DNA of 64,000 nt from assembly GCA_963708515.1 (NCBI GenBank), contig CAVPSX010000022.1, forward strand, positions 186,001 through 250,000, written 5' to 3'. This stretch comes from JAPLJM01 sp963708515 (GTDB lineage: Bacteria; Desulfobacterota; Syntrophia; Syntrophales; Fen-1087). Positions within the stretch are counted from its first letter, which is position 1. Each line of letters starts with the position of its first letter. Below are positions 1-7,367 of this stretch, one piece after another. Below the pieces are notes generated by a model. The model was not told the DNA's origin. It made no database searches and worked only from the letters and a program-made list of their open reading frames with translations. The position numbers were made by a program, and so were the translations under genes.

Positions 1-38
1 CCGCCATTGAAATGGTCGATCTGCTGAAGAAAATCTGA
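1..38 (+). CDS. ribH: 6,7-dimethyl-8-ribityllumazine synthase, C-terminal end (partial)
   Basis: Only the last eleven codons are in the window (reading from base 3), giving A-I-E-M-V-D-L-L-K-K-I before TGA at 36-38. Lumazine synthases typically end in an 'AAIEMxxLLK' helix, and ribH-nusB is a common gene pair, with nusB starting 19 bases later. The identification rests on this short tail and on the neighbour, so it is probable rather than certain. Confidence 0.6.
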   Translation, partial: AIEMVDLLKKI

Positions 39-57
39 CGGATAATAAAAGGCGTTC

Positions 58-600
58 ATGCACGACAGACGGAAGGCAAGGGAAGTCGCCTTGCAGGTTC
101 TCTACGAGCTGGATATGACCGGGACCGACGTTAAGGAGGCGGTATCGCTGTTCTGGAGTCATTTCACAGCGCCGGAAGAGGTCTTTGAGCCCTTCTGGGA
201 CTATTTCGATAGTCCGGACGATGCCCGGAAGCAAAGCATAAAAAGCTTGGCGCTATCTTCGGAGGCAAGATCATTCTCGATCCTGCTGATTGAAGGAGCA
301 TGGCGCAAAAGGCATGAAATCGATCGGGTGATCAGCGACTGTTCCGAACACTGGTCCATCTCGCGTATGTCCAAGGTGGATCGCAGCATCCTGCGCATGG
401 CCGTTTACGAACTTCTGTACTGTGATGACATCCCCCCGAAGGTAACTCTGAATGAAGCCATCGATCTCGGTAAAACCTACGGGTCTGAAAACTCGGGGTC
501 GTTCATTAACGGGATTCTCGATGCCCTGTACGTAAAGCTGCAACAGACCGGAAAGAAGCCTGATACATTGGGAATGAAGGATGGAGAAAAAAATGAGTGA
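58..600 (+). CDS. nusB: Transcription antitermination factor NusB
   Basis: NusB binds boxA RNA with ribosomal protein S10 (NusE) and supports antitermination of rRNA operons in the cytoplasm. The all-helical NusB fold covers almost the whole protein; the signature C-terminal half is clear, with 'DRSILRMAVYELLY' (about residues 108-121) and 'TLNEAIDLGKTYGSENSGSF' (130-149). At 180 residues it is about 40 longer than usual; the extra length lies around residues 38-75 between the N-terminal helices and is acidic. The ATG at 58 follows an AAAGGCG element. Its end overlaps the leuS start by eight bases, so the two are probably translationally coupled. Confidence 0.95.
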   Translation: MHDRRKAREVALQVLYELDMTGTDVKEAVSLFWSHFTAPEEVFEPFWDYFDSPDDARKQSIKSLALSSEARSFSILLIEGAWRKRHEIDRVISDCSEHWSISRMSKVDRSILRMAVYELLYCDDIPPKVTLNEAIDLGKTYGSENSGSFINGILDALYVKLQQTGKKPDTLGMKDGEKNE

Positions 601-3181
601 GAGATATAACCCACTGGAAATTGAAGAAAAATGGCAATCATATTGGGAAGGCCATAAAACCTTTAAAGTCACGGAAGATCCCCGTAAAAAGAAATATTAC
701 CTCCTTGAGATGTTTCCCTATCCCTCCGGCAGGATCCACATGGGCCATGTGCGGAACTATACCATCGGCGATGTCGTTGCCCGTTATAAAACAATGAAAG
801 GCTTCAACGTCCTGCACCCTATGGGATGGGACGCCTTCGGAATGCCGGCGGAAAATGCCGCCATAGCCCACGGCATCCATCCGGCCGTGTGGACGAATGA
901 AAATATCGCTTTCATGAAACAGCAGCTCAAGCGAATGGGATTCAGCTATGACTGGGATCGGGAGATCTCTACCTGTGAGCCCGAATATTACCGCTGGGAA
1001 CAGCTGTTTTTCCTCTGGATGTATGAGAAGGGCCTCGCTTACAAGAAAAGCGCCATCGTCAACTGGTGTTCGGATTGCCACACGGTTCTCGCCAATGAAC
1101 AGGTCGAGGCGGGACTCTGCTGGCGATGCGGCACGGAAGTAGGTGAGAAATATCTGGATCAATGGTTTTTCAGGATTACCGCCTATGTCGAGGAGTTGCT
1201 GGATGATTGCGACAAGCTTCCGGGTTGGCCGGAGCGGGTCCTGACCATGCAGCGGAACTGGATTGGCAAGAGCCATGGCTGCCACATCCTGTTTCCCGTT
1301 GTGGACGGCGACGGGGCGATCAAGGTTTTTACCACCCGACAGGACACGATCTACGGGGCCACTTTCATGCTGGTGGCCGCCGAAAATCCGCTCGTCATGG
1401 AACTCATGCAGGGGAAGCCCCGGGAAGGCGAGGTGCGCGCCTTCGTGGAAAATGTCAAGAAGCAGGACAGGATGCTGCGCACATCCGCCTCCTACAACAA
1501 GGAAGGGATCTTCCTCGACGCCCACTGTCTGAATCCCGTGACCAACAAGCGCATGCCGATCTTTGCCGCCAATTTTGTGCTGGCCGACTACGGCACAGGT
1601 TGTGTCATGGCCGTGCCAGCCCATGACCAGCGCGACTTTGAATTTGCCCAGAAATACAGTCTGCCGCTGATTGTGGTCATCCAGCCGCCGGATAAAACCC
1701 TCAACACCCAGACAATGACCGAGGCCTATGCAGATGAAGGCGTCCTGGTCAATTCAGGAAAGTTCAACGGTGTGGGAAACACGAAGGCGCTGGACGCCAT
1801 TGCCGAATATCTGGCGTCCATCGGCCGCGGTGAAAAAACAGTCCAGTACCGTCTGCGCGACTGGGGGATTTCCCGGCAGCGTTACTGGGGCGCCCCCATT
1901 CCGATCGTCAACTGTGAAAAGTGCGGGGCCGTGCCTGTTCCCGAAGCGGACCTGCCGGTGATCCTGCCCCGGGATGTGGAACTCACGGGTGCGGGCGGTT
2001 CCCCTCTGGTTCGGCACGACGCCTTTGTCAACACGGCCTGCCCGAGTTGCCGGGGGCAGGCCAAACGGGAAACCGATACCATGGACACCTTTGTTGAGTC
2101 ATCCTGGTATTTTGACCGTTTCTGCTGCGCCCGCCATGACGAAAAACCTGGTCTGGACCGGAAAGCACTGGATTACTGGATGCCCGTGGATCAGTACATC
2201 GGCGGTATCGAACATGCCATCCTGCATTTATTGTATTCGCGGTTCTACACAAAAGTATTGCGGGATTTCGGTATCATCGGGGTTGATGAGCCCTTTACAA
2301 ACCTTCTCACCCAGGGCATGGTCTGCAAGGAAACGATGCGATGTCCGGAGCACGGATACCTCTTTCCCGAGGAGGCAGACGACGGCAAATGCAAGCACTG
2401 CCGGACGGGAGTGACGATCGGGAAAACGGAAAAGATGTCAAAATCCCTGAAGAATGTGGTCGATCCCGATTATCTCATCAACCGGTACGGGGCCGACACT
2501 GCGCGCATGTTCTGTCTGTTTGCCGCGCCGCCTGAAAAAGACCTCGAATGGAGCGATCAGGGCGTGGAAGGCTCCTTCCGCTTTCTGAGCCGGACCTGGC
2601 GCATCGTTGTCGATTATCTTGAAGATATCAAAGGGATCGAGCCCTTCCGGGGACAACAGGAAGACCTGGAAGAGGACCTAAAAAATCTCAGGCGCAAAAC
2701 GCACCAGACCATCCGGAAAGTAACCGGCGATATTGAAGACCGCTTTCATTTCAATACGGCGATCAGTGCGATCATGGAGTTGGTCAATGTCCTCTATCAG
2801 CTCCGGCGCCCGGAAAAAGAAAATCTCAAAGCCCTGTCCGTCATCCGGGATGCCCTGGAGGCCGTGATCCTGATGCTGGCGCCGCTTGTCCCCCATATCA
2901 CACAGGAATTATGGGAGATGCTGGACTATAGCCAGAATCTTGCGGAGGCGGGCTGGCCGCTTTATGATCCGAATGTCGCCTCGGAAGAACAGATTACCAT
3001 CGTTGTTCAGATCAATGGAAAGGTCAGGAGCCGGATCGTCGTCCCGGCGGATGAAGAAGCTGAGCAGATCAAGGCGCTGGCCCTGGCGGATGAAAAGATT
3101 GCCGCGATGATTGCCGGAAAGGATGTCCTGAAGGAAATCTACGTGCCGAAGAAACTGTTGAATATTGTGGTCAAGGGTTAG
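593..3181 (+). CDS. leuS: Leucine--tRNA ligase
   Basis: Charges tRNA-Leu with leucine and edits misacylated products. The class I signatures are present: 'PYPSGRIHMGHVRN' (HIGH equivalent, near residues 42-55) and KMSKS at about 614-618. The CP1 editing domain lies between roughly 225 and 420, with the 'TGCVMAVPAHDQRD' stretch, and zinc-type Cys pairs occur around residues 160-180 and 440-500. Length of 862 residues is typical. An ATG at 581 is also in frame, but the ATG at 593 has a GGAG element directly upstream and gives the expected N-terminus MSERYNPLEIE, so it is preferred. It overlaps the nusB stop and is followed by the lptE-like gene. Confidence 0.97.
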   Translation: MSERYNPLEIEEKWQSYWEGHKTFKVTEDPRKKKYYLLEMFPYPSGRIHMGHVRNYTIGDVVARYKTMKGFNVLHPMGWDAFGMPAENAAIAHGIHPAVWTNENIAFMKQQLKRMGFSYDWDREISTCEPEYYRWEQLFFLWMYEKGLAYKKSAIVNWCSDCHTVLANEQVEAGLCWRCGTEVGEKYLDQWFFRITAYVEELLDDCDKLPGWPERVLTMQRNWIGKSHGCHILFPVVDGDGAIKVFTTRQDTIYGATFMLVAAENPLVMELMQGKPREGEVRAFVENVKKQDRMLRTSASYNKEGIFLDAHCLNPVTNKRMPIFAANFVLADYGTGCVMAVPAHDQRDFEFAQKYSLPLIVVIQPPDKTLNTQTMTEAYADEGVLVNSGKFNGVGNTKALDAIAEYLASIGRGEKTVQYRLRDWGISRQRYWGAPIPIVNCEKCGAVPVPEADLPVILPRDVELTGAGGSPLVRHDAFVNTACPSCRGQAKRETDTMDTFVESSWYFDRFCCARHDEKPGLDRKALDYWMPVDQYIGGIEHAILHLLYSRFYTKVLRDFGIIGVDEPFTNLLTQGMVCKETMRCPEHGYLFPEEADDGKCKHCRTGVTIGKTEKMSKSLKNVVDPDYLINRYGADTARMFCLFAAPPEKDLEWSDQGVEGSFRFLSRTWRIVVDYLEDIKGIEPFRGQQEDLEEDLKNLRRKTHQTIRKVTGDIEDRFHFNTAISAIMELVNVLYQLRRPEKENLKALSVIRDALEAVILMLAPLVPHITQELWEMLDYSQNLAEAGWPLYDPNVASEEQITIVVQINGKVRSRIVVPADEEAEQIKALALADEKIAAMIAGKDVLKEIYVPKKLLNIVVKG

Positions 3182-3219
3182 AAGTGTCTCATCCCGAAAA
3201 AGAAGGAGCCTTGAAAACC

Positions 3220-3744
3220 ATGAGATTGTCACACCTGAAATGGGTCGCTGTGCTTTATTGCTTTTTACTGATCGCCGCCTGTGGTTATCGTTTTATCCCC
3301 GACGGAGAGGCCTTCGATAAACGCATTCAGAAAGTTTTCGTCGACGTCTTTGTCAATAAGACAAGCGAAGCCAATGTTGAGAATACGTTCCGGGCGGCTT
3401 TTATCGATCAGATCACCCAGGGGCGACGGTTCAAACTGGCGGGAAGCCCGGATGAGGCGGACGCCATCCTCAAGGGGAGCATTGAAAGCCTTACTGCAGC
3501 GGCCCTGTCCCTCCAGGCCACCAGCCTGGCCGCAGAGGACCGGATAACCGTTGTTTTGTCCCTGACGCTGGAGGCGCAGAATCCTAAGGATGTTCTCTGG
3601 GCAAACAGCAGTTTATCCGGCACCCAGGATTACAGCATGGGCAATAACCTGTCTGTCGCCCAGGCCAATAAAAAGAATGCCCTCATCAAGCTGTCTAACG
3701 ACACAGCGGAGAGGGCATACAGGCTCATGATATCTGGCTTTTAG
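3220..3744 (+). CDS. lptE: LptE-like LPS-assembly lipoprotein
   Basis: Probable outer-membrane lipoprotein of the LptD-LptE translocon that inserts lipopolysaccharide. The product of 174 residues starts with a type II signal peptide whose lipobox 'LIAAC' places the lipidated Cys at residue 21, followed directly by GYRF, a typical LptE beginning. The body is short and beta-rich ('VFVDVFVNKTSEANVE', 'ALSLQATSLAAEDRITVVLS'). The start chosen is ATG 3220 with GGAG at 3205; a longer frame from 3184 would put 12 charged residues before the signal. leuS-lptE adjacency is common in deltaproteobacteria. Family call rests on signal, fold and context, not on strict motifs. Confidence 0.8.
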   Translation: MRLSHLKWVAVLYCFLLIAACGYRFIPDGEAFDKRIQKVFVDVFVNKTSEANVENTFRAAFIDQITQGRRFKLAGSPDEADAILKGSIESLTAAALSLQATSLAAEDRITVVLSLTLEAQNPKDVLWANSSLSGTQDYSMGNNLSVAQANKKNALIKLSNDTAERAYRLMISGF

Positions 3745-3750
3745 AGAACG

Positions 3751-4017
3751 TTAAACGGCGAGGGCATTCGTCTTCCGGGTAAGACGGGAGATCTTGCGGG
3801 ACATGGTTTTTTTGTGAAAAACGCCTTTTGCCGCGGCCTTGGCAAGGAGGGGTATGGATTCGGCTAAAGCTGTTTTCGATGCCCCTTTATCTTTCGCCTC
3901 GACGGCCGCGATGACAGATTTCACCGCCGTCTTGACCCTGGATTTGACTGCTGTATTTCGCTCGCGGTGTTTCTCGCTTTGCTTGCTTCTTTTAATCGCG
4001 GATTTATGTGTGGCCAA
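3751..4017 (-). CDS. rpsT: 30S ribosomal protein S20
   Basis: Small-subunit protein that binds 16S rRNA helices near the 5' domain. The 88-residue, Lys/Ala-rich helical protein begins MATHKSAIKRSKQSEKHR, classic for S20, and ends 'SRKISRLTRKTNALAV'. The start codon is TTG (complement of 4015-4017), nine bases after a GAAGGAGG ribosome-binding site at 4025-4032; an ATG nearer the site is out of frame. E. coli rpsT also uses UUG, where the weak start is part of autoregulation, so the same may hold here. The gene converges on lptE with only six bases between stops. Confidence 0.97.
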   Translation of the reverse strand: MATHKSAIKRSKQSEKHRERNTAVKSRVKTAVKSVIAAVEAKDKGASKTALAESIPLLAKAAAKGVFHKKTMSRKISRLTRKTNALAV

Positions 4018-4099
4018 AAAAACATCCTCCTTCGAACTTCTTTTTTCAATACGGAGGCAAGCCTTTATCGGAATTAGGGACTCCTGTCAAGCCCTAATT

Positions 4100-4232
4100 G
4101 ACGGCTTCGTAAAAAGTCCGGATGCTCAAGTTGCGCTGCATCCTTCGTCAATGTGGCATACTGATAGGTATGCCACATTCCTCGGGGAGGGGGCTTGCGC
4201 GCCTTGCCTGCGGAGCTTTTTACGAAGCCGTC
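4100..4232. repeat. Palindromic MITE-like repeat, copy A
   Basis: A 133-bp element begins GACGGCTTCGTAAAAAG and ends CTTTTTACGAAGCCGTC, giving 17-bp terminal inverted repeats, and holds a perfect 12-bp central hairpin (AATGTGGCATAC at 4150-4161 paired with its complement at 4168-4179, loop TGATAG). It lies between rpsT and the HMG-CoA lyase gene. It has no coding capacity. A related copy in the opposite orientation lies at 57956-58081, and single ends occur elsewhere in the window. Non-autonomous miniature inverted-repeat element is the best label; a transcribed hairpin or terminator role is possible. Confidence 0.8.
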
Positions 4233-4294
4233 GAACCTGGACAGTTTTCGGACTTTTTATAAGTTTCTCTTAATTGGCGGTAAGGTCTCAAGGC

Positions 4295-5242
4295 ATGTAT
4301 CCGGACAACAAAATCCATATCGTTGAGGTCGGTCCCCGTGACGGCCTCCAGAACCTGAGCGGCTTTGTGGACACGGAAAGCAAAATCGGCCTGATCCGGC
4401 GTCTGGCTGAAAGCGGTGTCCGTGAGATTCAGGCGGGTGCCTTTGTCAGCCCCAGGGCCATTCCGCAATTCCGGGACGTGCAAGCCATGATGGCCGGTCT
4501 TCGTGACCTCCGGGACGTCACTTTGACGGCGCTGGTCCCCAACCTCGAGGGTGCCAGGGATGCCCTGGCCTCCGGCATCCGGAAATTAAATTTTTTCTTT
4601 TCCGTCAGCCGGTCTCATAATCTCAACAATGTCCGGCAGACTCCGCAGGAATCGCTCGGTGCCCTAAAAATCATCCGGGATGAATTGTTGTCGGGAACGG
4701 ATGTGACCGTTCGCGTCGATCTCGCCGTCGCCTTCGGCTGTCCCTTTGAGGGAAACATAAAAACGGATGTTATTCTCGATTATTTAAAGCAGGTTGTCTC
4801 CCTGGGATTCCGGGAGGTTACCCTCTGTGATACGGTGGGGTTCGGTCATCCGGGGCTGGTCGAATCCGTCATTACCGCCTGCCGGAAGCATTTCCCTGAG
4901 GTTGCCCTGGGCGTCCATCTGCACAACACCCGCGGGCTGGCTCTGGCCAATACCCTGCGGGCTTATGATATGGGAATCCGGTCTTTTGACGCCGCCATCG
5001 GCGGTCTGGGCGGCTGCCCCTTTGCCCCCGGCGCCTCCGGCAATGTGGCCACGGAGGACATGGTCTTCATGTTCGAAGCTATGGGCCTGGCGACAGGCAT
5101 CGACCTGCCGGCCCTGCTGCAGGACATCGCAATATCTGCAGGACAATGCTGCCGGATGTGCCCATTTCCAGCGCCCTCTTTCGGGCCGGTATGCCCGGAA
5201 AGGCTATATTTTAGGAGGACCTCACCCTATGCTGTCTCGTGA
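4295..5242 (+). CDS. Hydroxymethylglutaryl-CoA lyase, frameshifted at the 3' end
   Basis: Family reaction: cleavage of HMG-CoA to acetyl-CoA and acetoacetate (leucine or ketone-body routes). The DRE-TIM barrel is well preserved: 'EVGPRDGLQN' (residues 11-20) with the catalytic Arg-Asp, 'GVHLHNTRG' with metal-binding His residues, and the active-site loop 'GGLGGCPFAPGASGN'. After about base 5125 the reading frame leaves the family: 'QYLQ' is readable in the +1 frame and 'MLPDVPISSALFRAGMPGK' in the +2 frame, ending at TAG 5212-5214. So the native gene probably ended at 5214, and two small indels now replace the last helix. ATG 4295 is preferred over TTG 4274. Confidence 0.85.
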   Translation: MYPDNKIHIVEVGPRDGLQNLSGFVDTESKIGLIRRLAESGVREIQAGAFVSPRAIPQFRDVQAMMAGLRDLRDVTLTALVPNLEGARDALASGIRKLNFFFSVSRSHNLNNVRQTPQESLGALKIIRDELLSGTDVTVRVDLAVAFGCPFEGNIKTDVILDYLKQVVSLGFREVTLCDTVGFGHPGLVESVITACRKHFPEVALGVHLHNTRGLALANTLRAYDMGIRSFDAAIGGLGGCPFAPGASGNVATEDMVFMFEAMGLATGIDLPALLQDIAISAGQCCRMCPFPAPSFGPVCPERLYFRRTSPYAVS

Positions 5243-5762
5243 AAATACCGTTTTGATCGTTGTGGACATCCAGGGCAATCTCGCCCGGGTCATGGACGAC
5301 CAGGCGTTTCTCGTCGAAAATAATCAGAAATTAATAAGAGGAATGCATGTTCTCGGTATTCCCGTGCTCGTGACAGAGCAGAATCCCCTGGGGGCGACGA
5401 TCCCCGAAATTACCGATTTACTGCCGGGTATCCAAGCGATCACCAAGGACTCGTTCAGCTGCTGTGCTGATGAAAAATTCATGAGCGCCCTCCGGGCCCT
5501 GAACCGCAGGCAGATCCTGATGACCGGTATCGAGGCGCATGTGTGCGTCTACCAGACGGCCATGGACCTGATCGCGATGGGTTACGAGGTGCACGTGGCG
5601 GCCGATGCCGTTTCGTCGAGGACGGCCCGGAACCGTGAGATCGGCATCCGGAAATTGCTTGCCGCCGGCGCCGTCCTGACGAGCGCCGAAATGGCCCTCT
5701 TTGAACTGCTCAAGACAGCCGCCGATCCGAAAGCGAAGGATGTTTTCAGGATTATCAAGTGA
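5229..5762 (+). CDS. Isochorismatase-family cysteine hydrolase
   Basis: A 177-residue cytoplasmic hydrolase of the isochorismatase-like fold. The catalytic triad is visible: Asp13 in 'LIVVDIQ', Lys73 in 'AITKDSF' and Cys106 in 'GIEAHVCVYQTA', followed by the usual 'ADAVSSR' segment. Members cleave isochorismate, nicotinamide, carbamoyl-sarcosine or unknown substrates, and nothing here picks one; the short single-domain form without a carrier domain argues against siderophore isochorismatase. AGGAGG at 5213-5218 lies 10 bases before ATG 5229 and overlaps the ancestral stop of the HMG-CoA lyase gene, so the two genes form a tight pair. Confidence 0.9.
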   Translation: MLSRENTVLIVVDIQGNLARVMDDQAFLVENNQKLIRGMHVLGIPVLVTEQNPLGATIPEITDLLPGIQAITKDSFSCCADEKFMSALRALNRRQILMTGIEAHVCVYQTAMDLIAMGYEVHVAADAVSSRTARNREIGIRKLLAAGAVLTSAEMALFELLKTAADPKAKDVFRIIK

Positions 5763-5809
5763 AGCCGAACACAAAACTGTAAGCGGGCAAGAGAGAAAAA
5801 TCAAAACAA

Positions 5810-5833
5810 GAGACCTGCCCGGGGGCAGGTCTC
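5810..5833. terminator. Intrinsic terminator, bidirectional, between isochorismatase gene and fdnI
   Basis: Stem GAGACCTGCC / GGCAGGTCTC with loop CGGG. On the minus strand it is followed by TTGTTTTGATTTTT, a good U-tract for ending the fdn operon; on the plus strand the tail is weaker (TTGAATCGTTTGTTT). It sits between two convergent genes. Confidence 0.8.
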
Positions 5834-5890
5834 TTGAATCGTTTGTTTATGACCGTTTCTGCTCTCGTTACATCAAGCAGACAGCGGGGT

Positions 5891-6571
5891 TCAAATCTTA
5901 ATGGCCATGCCGCCGCCGGCCGCCGTTTTCTCCTCGCCATAGACCACCAGCTTGCCTTCATGCTCCATCTCCTTGAGCCACTTGGGATGCTGCTTCTTGA
6001 GCCAGGCCCGTGTGACCCAGCCGGAAAGCATGGCGTCCAGAGAGCCCGGAGACCCGATGGTCCCCAGGTAGAGGTGGACGAAGAAGAATGAGAAGATCGT
6101 CACAAAACCGAGGGCATGCAGCACAAACATCCATCTGACGAGCTCCGCGGGAAAGCTCAGCGGGAACCACATGATCAACCCCGTCACCACCATCATGGCG
6201 CCGCAACCGGCAACAACCAGGAAAAAGGCCTTCTGGCCGGGGTTGTACTTCCCGGTCTCGGGCACCTTGTCCACATGCCAGAGGTAACCGCCGGCGCACA
6301 TCATCCATTCCAGATCCTCGGGCATGGAAAAGACGCCCGCTTCCTTCCACCACATGCGGATCGTGAAATAAAGGGCCGCGATGAAGAACAGACCCGTGAA
6401 GTTATGAACATACTTCAGGGACTTCAGGCCGCCCATGATCGTTCCGATAAAGTTGAACGACTGAAACATCATGCCCAGACCCGTAATGCACAGAATCAGA
6501 CAGGAAGCAGCCAGGCTCCAGTGGACAATCCGTTCGAATGAATCCGTCGCTTGAATCAATCCCTTTCTCAT
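5891..6571 (-). CDS. fdnI: Formate dehydrogenase gamma subunit, cytochrome b556
   Basis: Membrane anchor of a respiratory formate dehydrogenase-N type complex; carries two b hemes and passes electrons from the beta subunit to the quinone pool. The 226-residue protein has four hydrophobic segments (about residues 18-38, 52-72, 115-137 and 148-172). Candidate heme His residues occur in 'ERIVHW' (17), 'KYVHNFTG', 'FVLHALGF' and 'FFVHLYLG', in the usual membrane positions. The C-terminal 45 residues are polar and cytoplasmic. It follows fdnH with a three-base gap and ends the operon before the terminator at 5810-5833. Confidence 0.92.
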   Translation of the reverse strand: MRKGLIQATDSFERIVHWSLAASCLILCITGLGMMFQSFNFIGTIMGGLKSLKYVHNFTGLFFIAALYFTIRMWWKEAGVFSMPEDLEWMMCAGGYLWHVDKVPETGKYNPGQKAFFLVVAGCGAMMVVTGLIMWFPLSFPAELVRWMFVLHALGFVTIFSFFFVHLYLGTIGSPGSLDAMLSGWVTRAWLKKQHPKWLKEMEHEGKLVVYGEEKTAAGGGMAIKI

Positions 6572-6574
6572 GGC

Positions 6575-6994
6575 TTATTTACCTCCCTTCTCGTTCTGAT
6601 CTTCATCGGGCAGTTTGGGCCCGTGAATGATATAGTGCAGGAACGAACCGGCGATCACGCCGCCTGCGGCCAGCAGGCTCAACGGCTTGAGCAGGTCTTT
6701 CCAGACAATGATCGAAAGCGGTACGCTCGGCTTGGCCGGCAGTTTTTCATAGGTCGAGAGCTTCTCCTGGAGAACATAAAGAACATGGGTGCCGTCGACG
6801 AACTTGTCGCCGTAAACGTTGGCATTCCCGCCTAACTGGGCGGCCCGTTTATAGGCCGCCTTCAGCATATCGGCCTTGTCGCCGAACTTCAGCGCACCGG
6901 TCGGGCAGGCCTTGACGCAGGCCGGTTCAAGCGCCGCCTGGATGCGGCTAAGGCACAGATCGCACTTGTAGATTTTATCCGATCGCCCGGTCAT
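6575..6994 (-). CDS. fdnH: Formate dehydrogenase beta subunit, C-terminal part (split by frameshift)
   Basis: This frame continues the beta subunit of the preceding entry. It begins inside the gene and reads 'DKIYKCDLCLSRI', 'EPACVKACPTGALKFG' (the remaining ferredoxin-type Cys ligands), then a linker and one transmembrane helix near the end ('LSLLAAGGVIAGSFLHYII') that anchors the subunit beside FdnI. The annotated ATG at 6994 is not a credible start: it has no ribosome site and lies within the conserved 'PRYDRA-DKIYKC' junction. It should be joined to the upstream part to give one polypeptide of about 260 residues. Confidence 0.85.
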   Translation of the reverse strand: MTGRSDKIYKCDLCLSRIQAALEPACVKACPTGALKFGDKADMLKAAYKRAAQLGGNANVYGDKFVDGTHVLYVLQEKLSTYEKLPAKPSVPLSIIVWKDLLKPLSLLAAGGVIAGSFLHYIIHGPKLPDEDQNEKGGK

Positions 6995-7361
6995 AGCGTG
7001 GAATATCGAAGGGGCAGGCCGTTACACACTCCTTGCAGCCGATGCAGCGTTCATGGTGAATGCCGACGGTGCCGTATTCGGTGTAGTGAAGTGCCCCGCT
7101 TGGGCAGACCTTGACGCAGGCTGCGTCCGTGCAGTGCATGCAGCCGTCCTTCCGGAAAAGCCATTTCACGCCGTCTTTATCCGCAACCTCCTGAAACCGG
7201 ATCAGTGTCCATGTATTGGCTTGAAGGTCGGACGGGTTCTGATAGGTCCCGTAATTCTCGGTTTGCGCGGCCGGCTGCTGGTTCCACTGTTTGCAGGCCA
7301 GCTGGCAGCCCCGGCATCCCGTACATTTCGAAACATCGATGAGTTTTGTTTTCTCAGCCAT
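6975..7361 (-). CDS. fdnH: Formate dehydrogenase beta subunit, N-terminal part (split by frameshift)
   Basis: Iron-sulfur subunit that carries electrons from the catalytic subunit to the cytochrome b subunit. The first 128 residues contain 'CTGCRGCQLACKQWN', 'CMHCTDAACVKVCPSGAL' and 'CIGCKECVTACPFDIPRYD', i.e. three of the usual four 4Fe-4S Cys groups. The frame stops at TAA just after 'YDRAIG', while the next frame carries on with 'SDKIYKC'. Removing a single base near 6985 restores 'YDRASDKIYKC', so a one-base insertion (sequence error or real mutation) is the simplest reading. It follows fdnG with six bases between. Confidence 0.88.
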   Translation of the reverse strand: MAEKTKLIDVSKCTGCRGCQLACKQWNQQPAAQTENYGTYQNPSDLQANTWTLIRFQEVADKDGVKWLFRKDGCMHCTDAACVKVCPSGALHYTEYGTVGIHHERCIGCKECVTACPFDIPRYDRAIG

Positions 7362-7367
7362 TTATGT

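Noticed and set aside
5125..5242. A novel Cys/Pro-rich C-terminal domain of HMG-CoA lyase
   Set aside because: The conserved native ending is present in the neighbouring frames, so the tail is a frameshift product.
6975..6994. Programmed ribosomal frameshift in fdnH
   Set aside because: No slippery heptamer, internal Shine-Dalgarno or downstream pseudoknot was seen, and other FdnH genes are continuous; indel is simpler.
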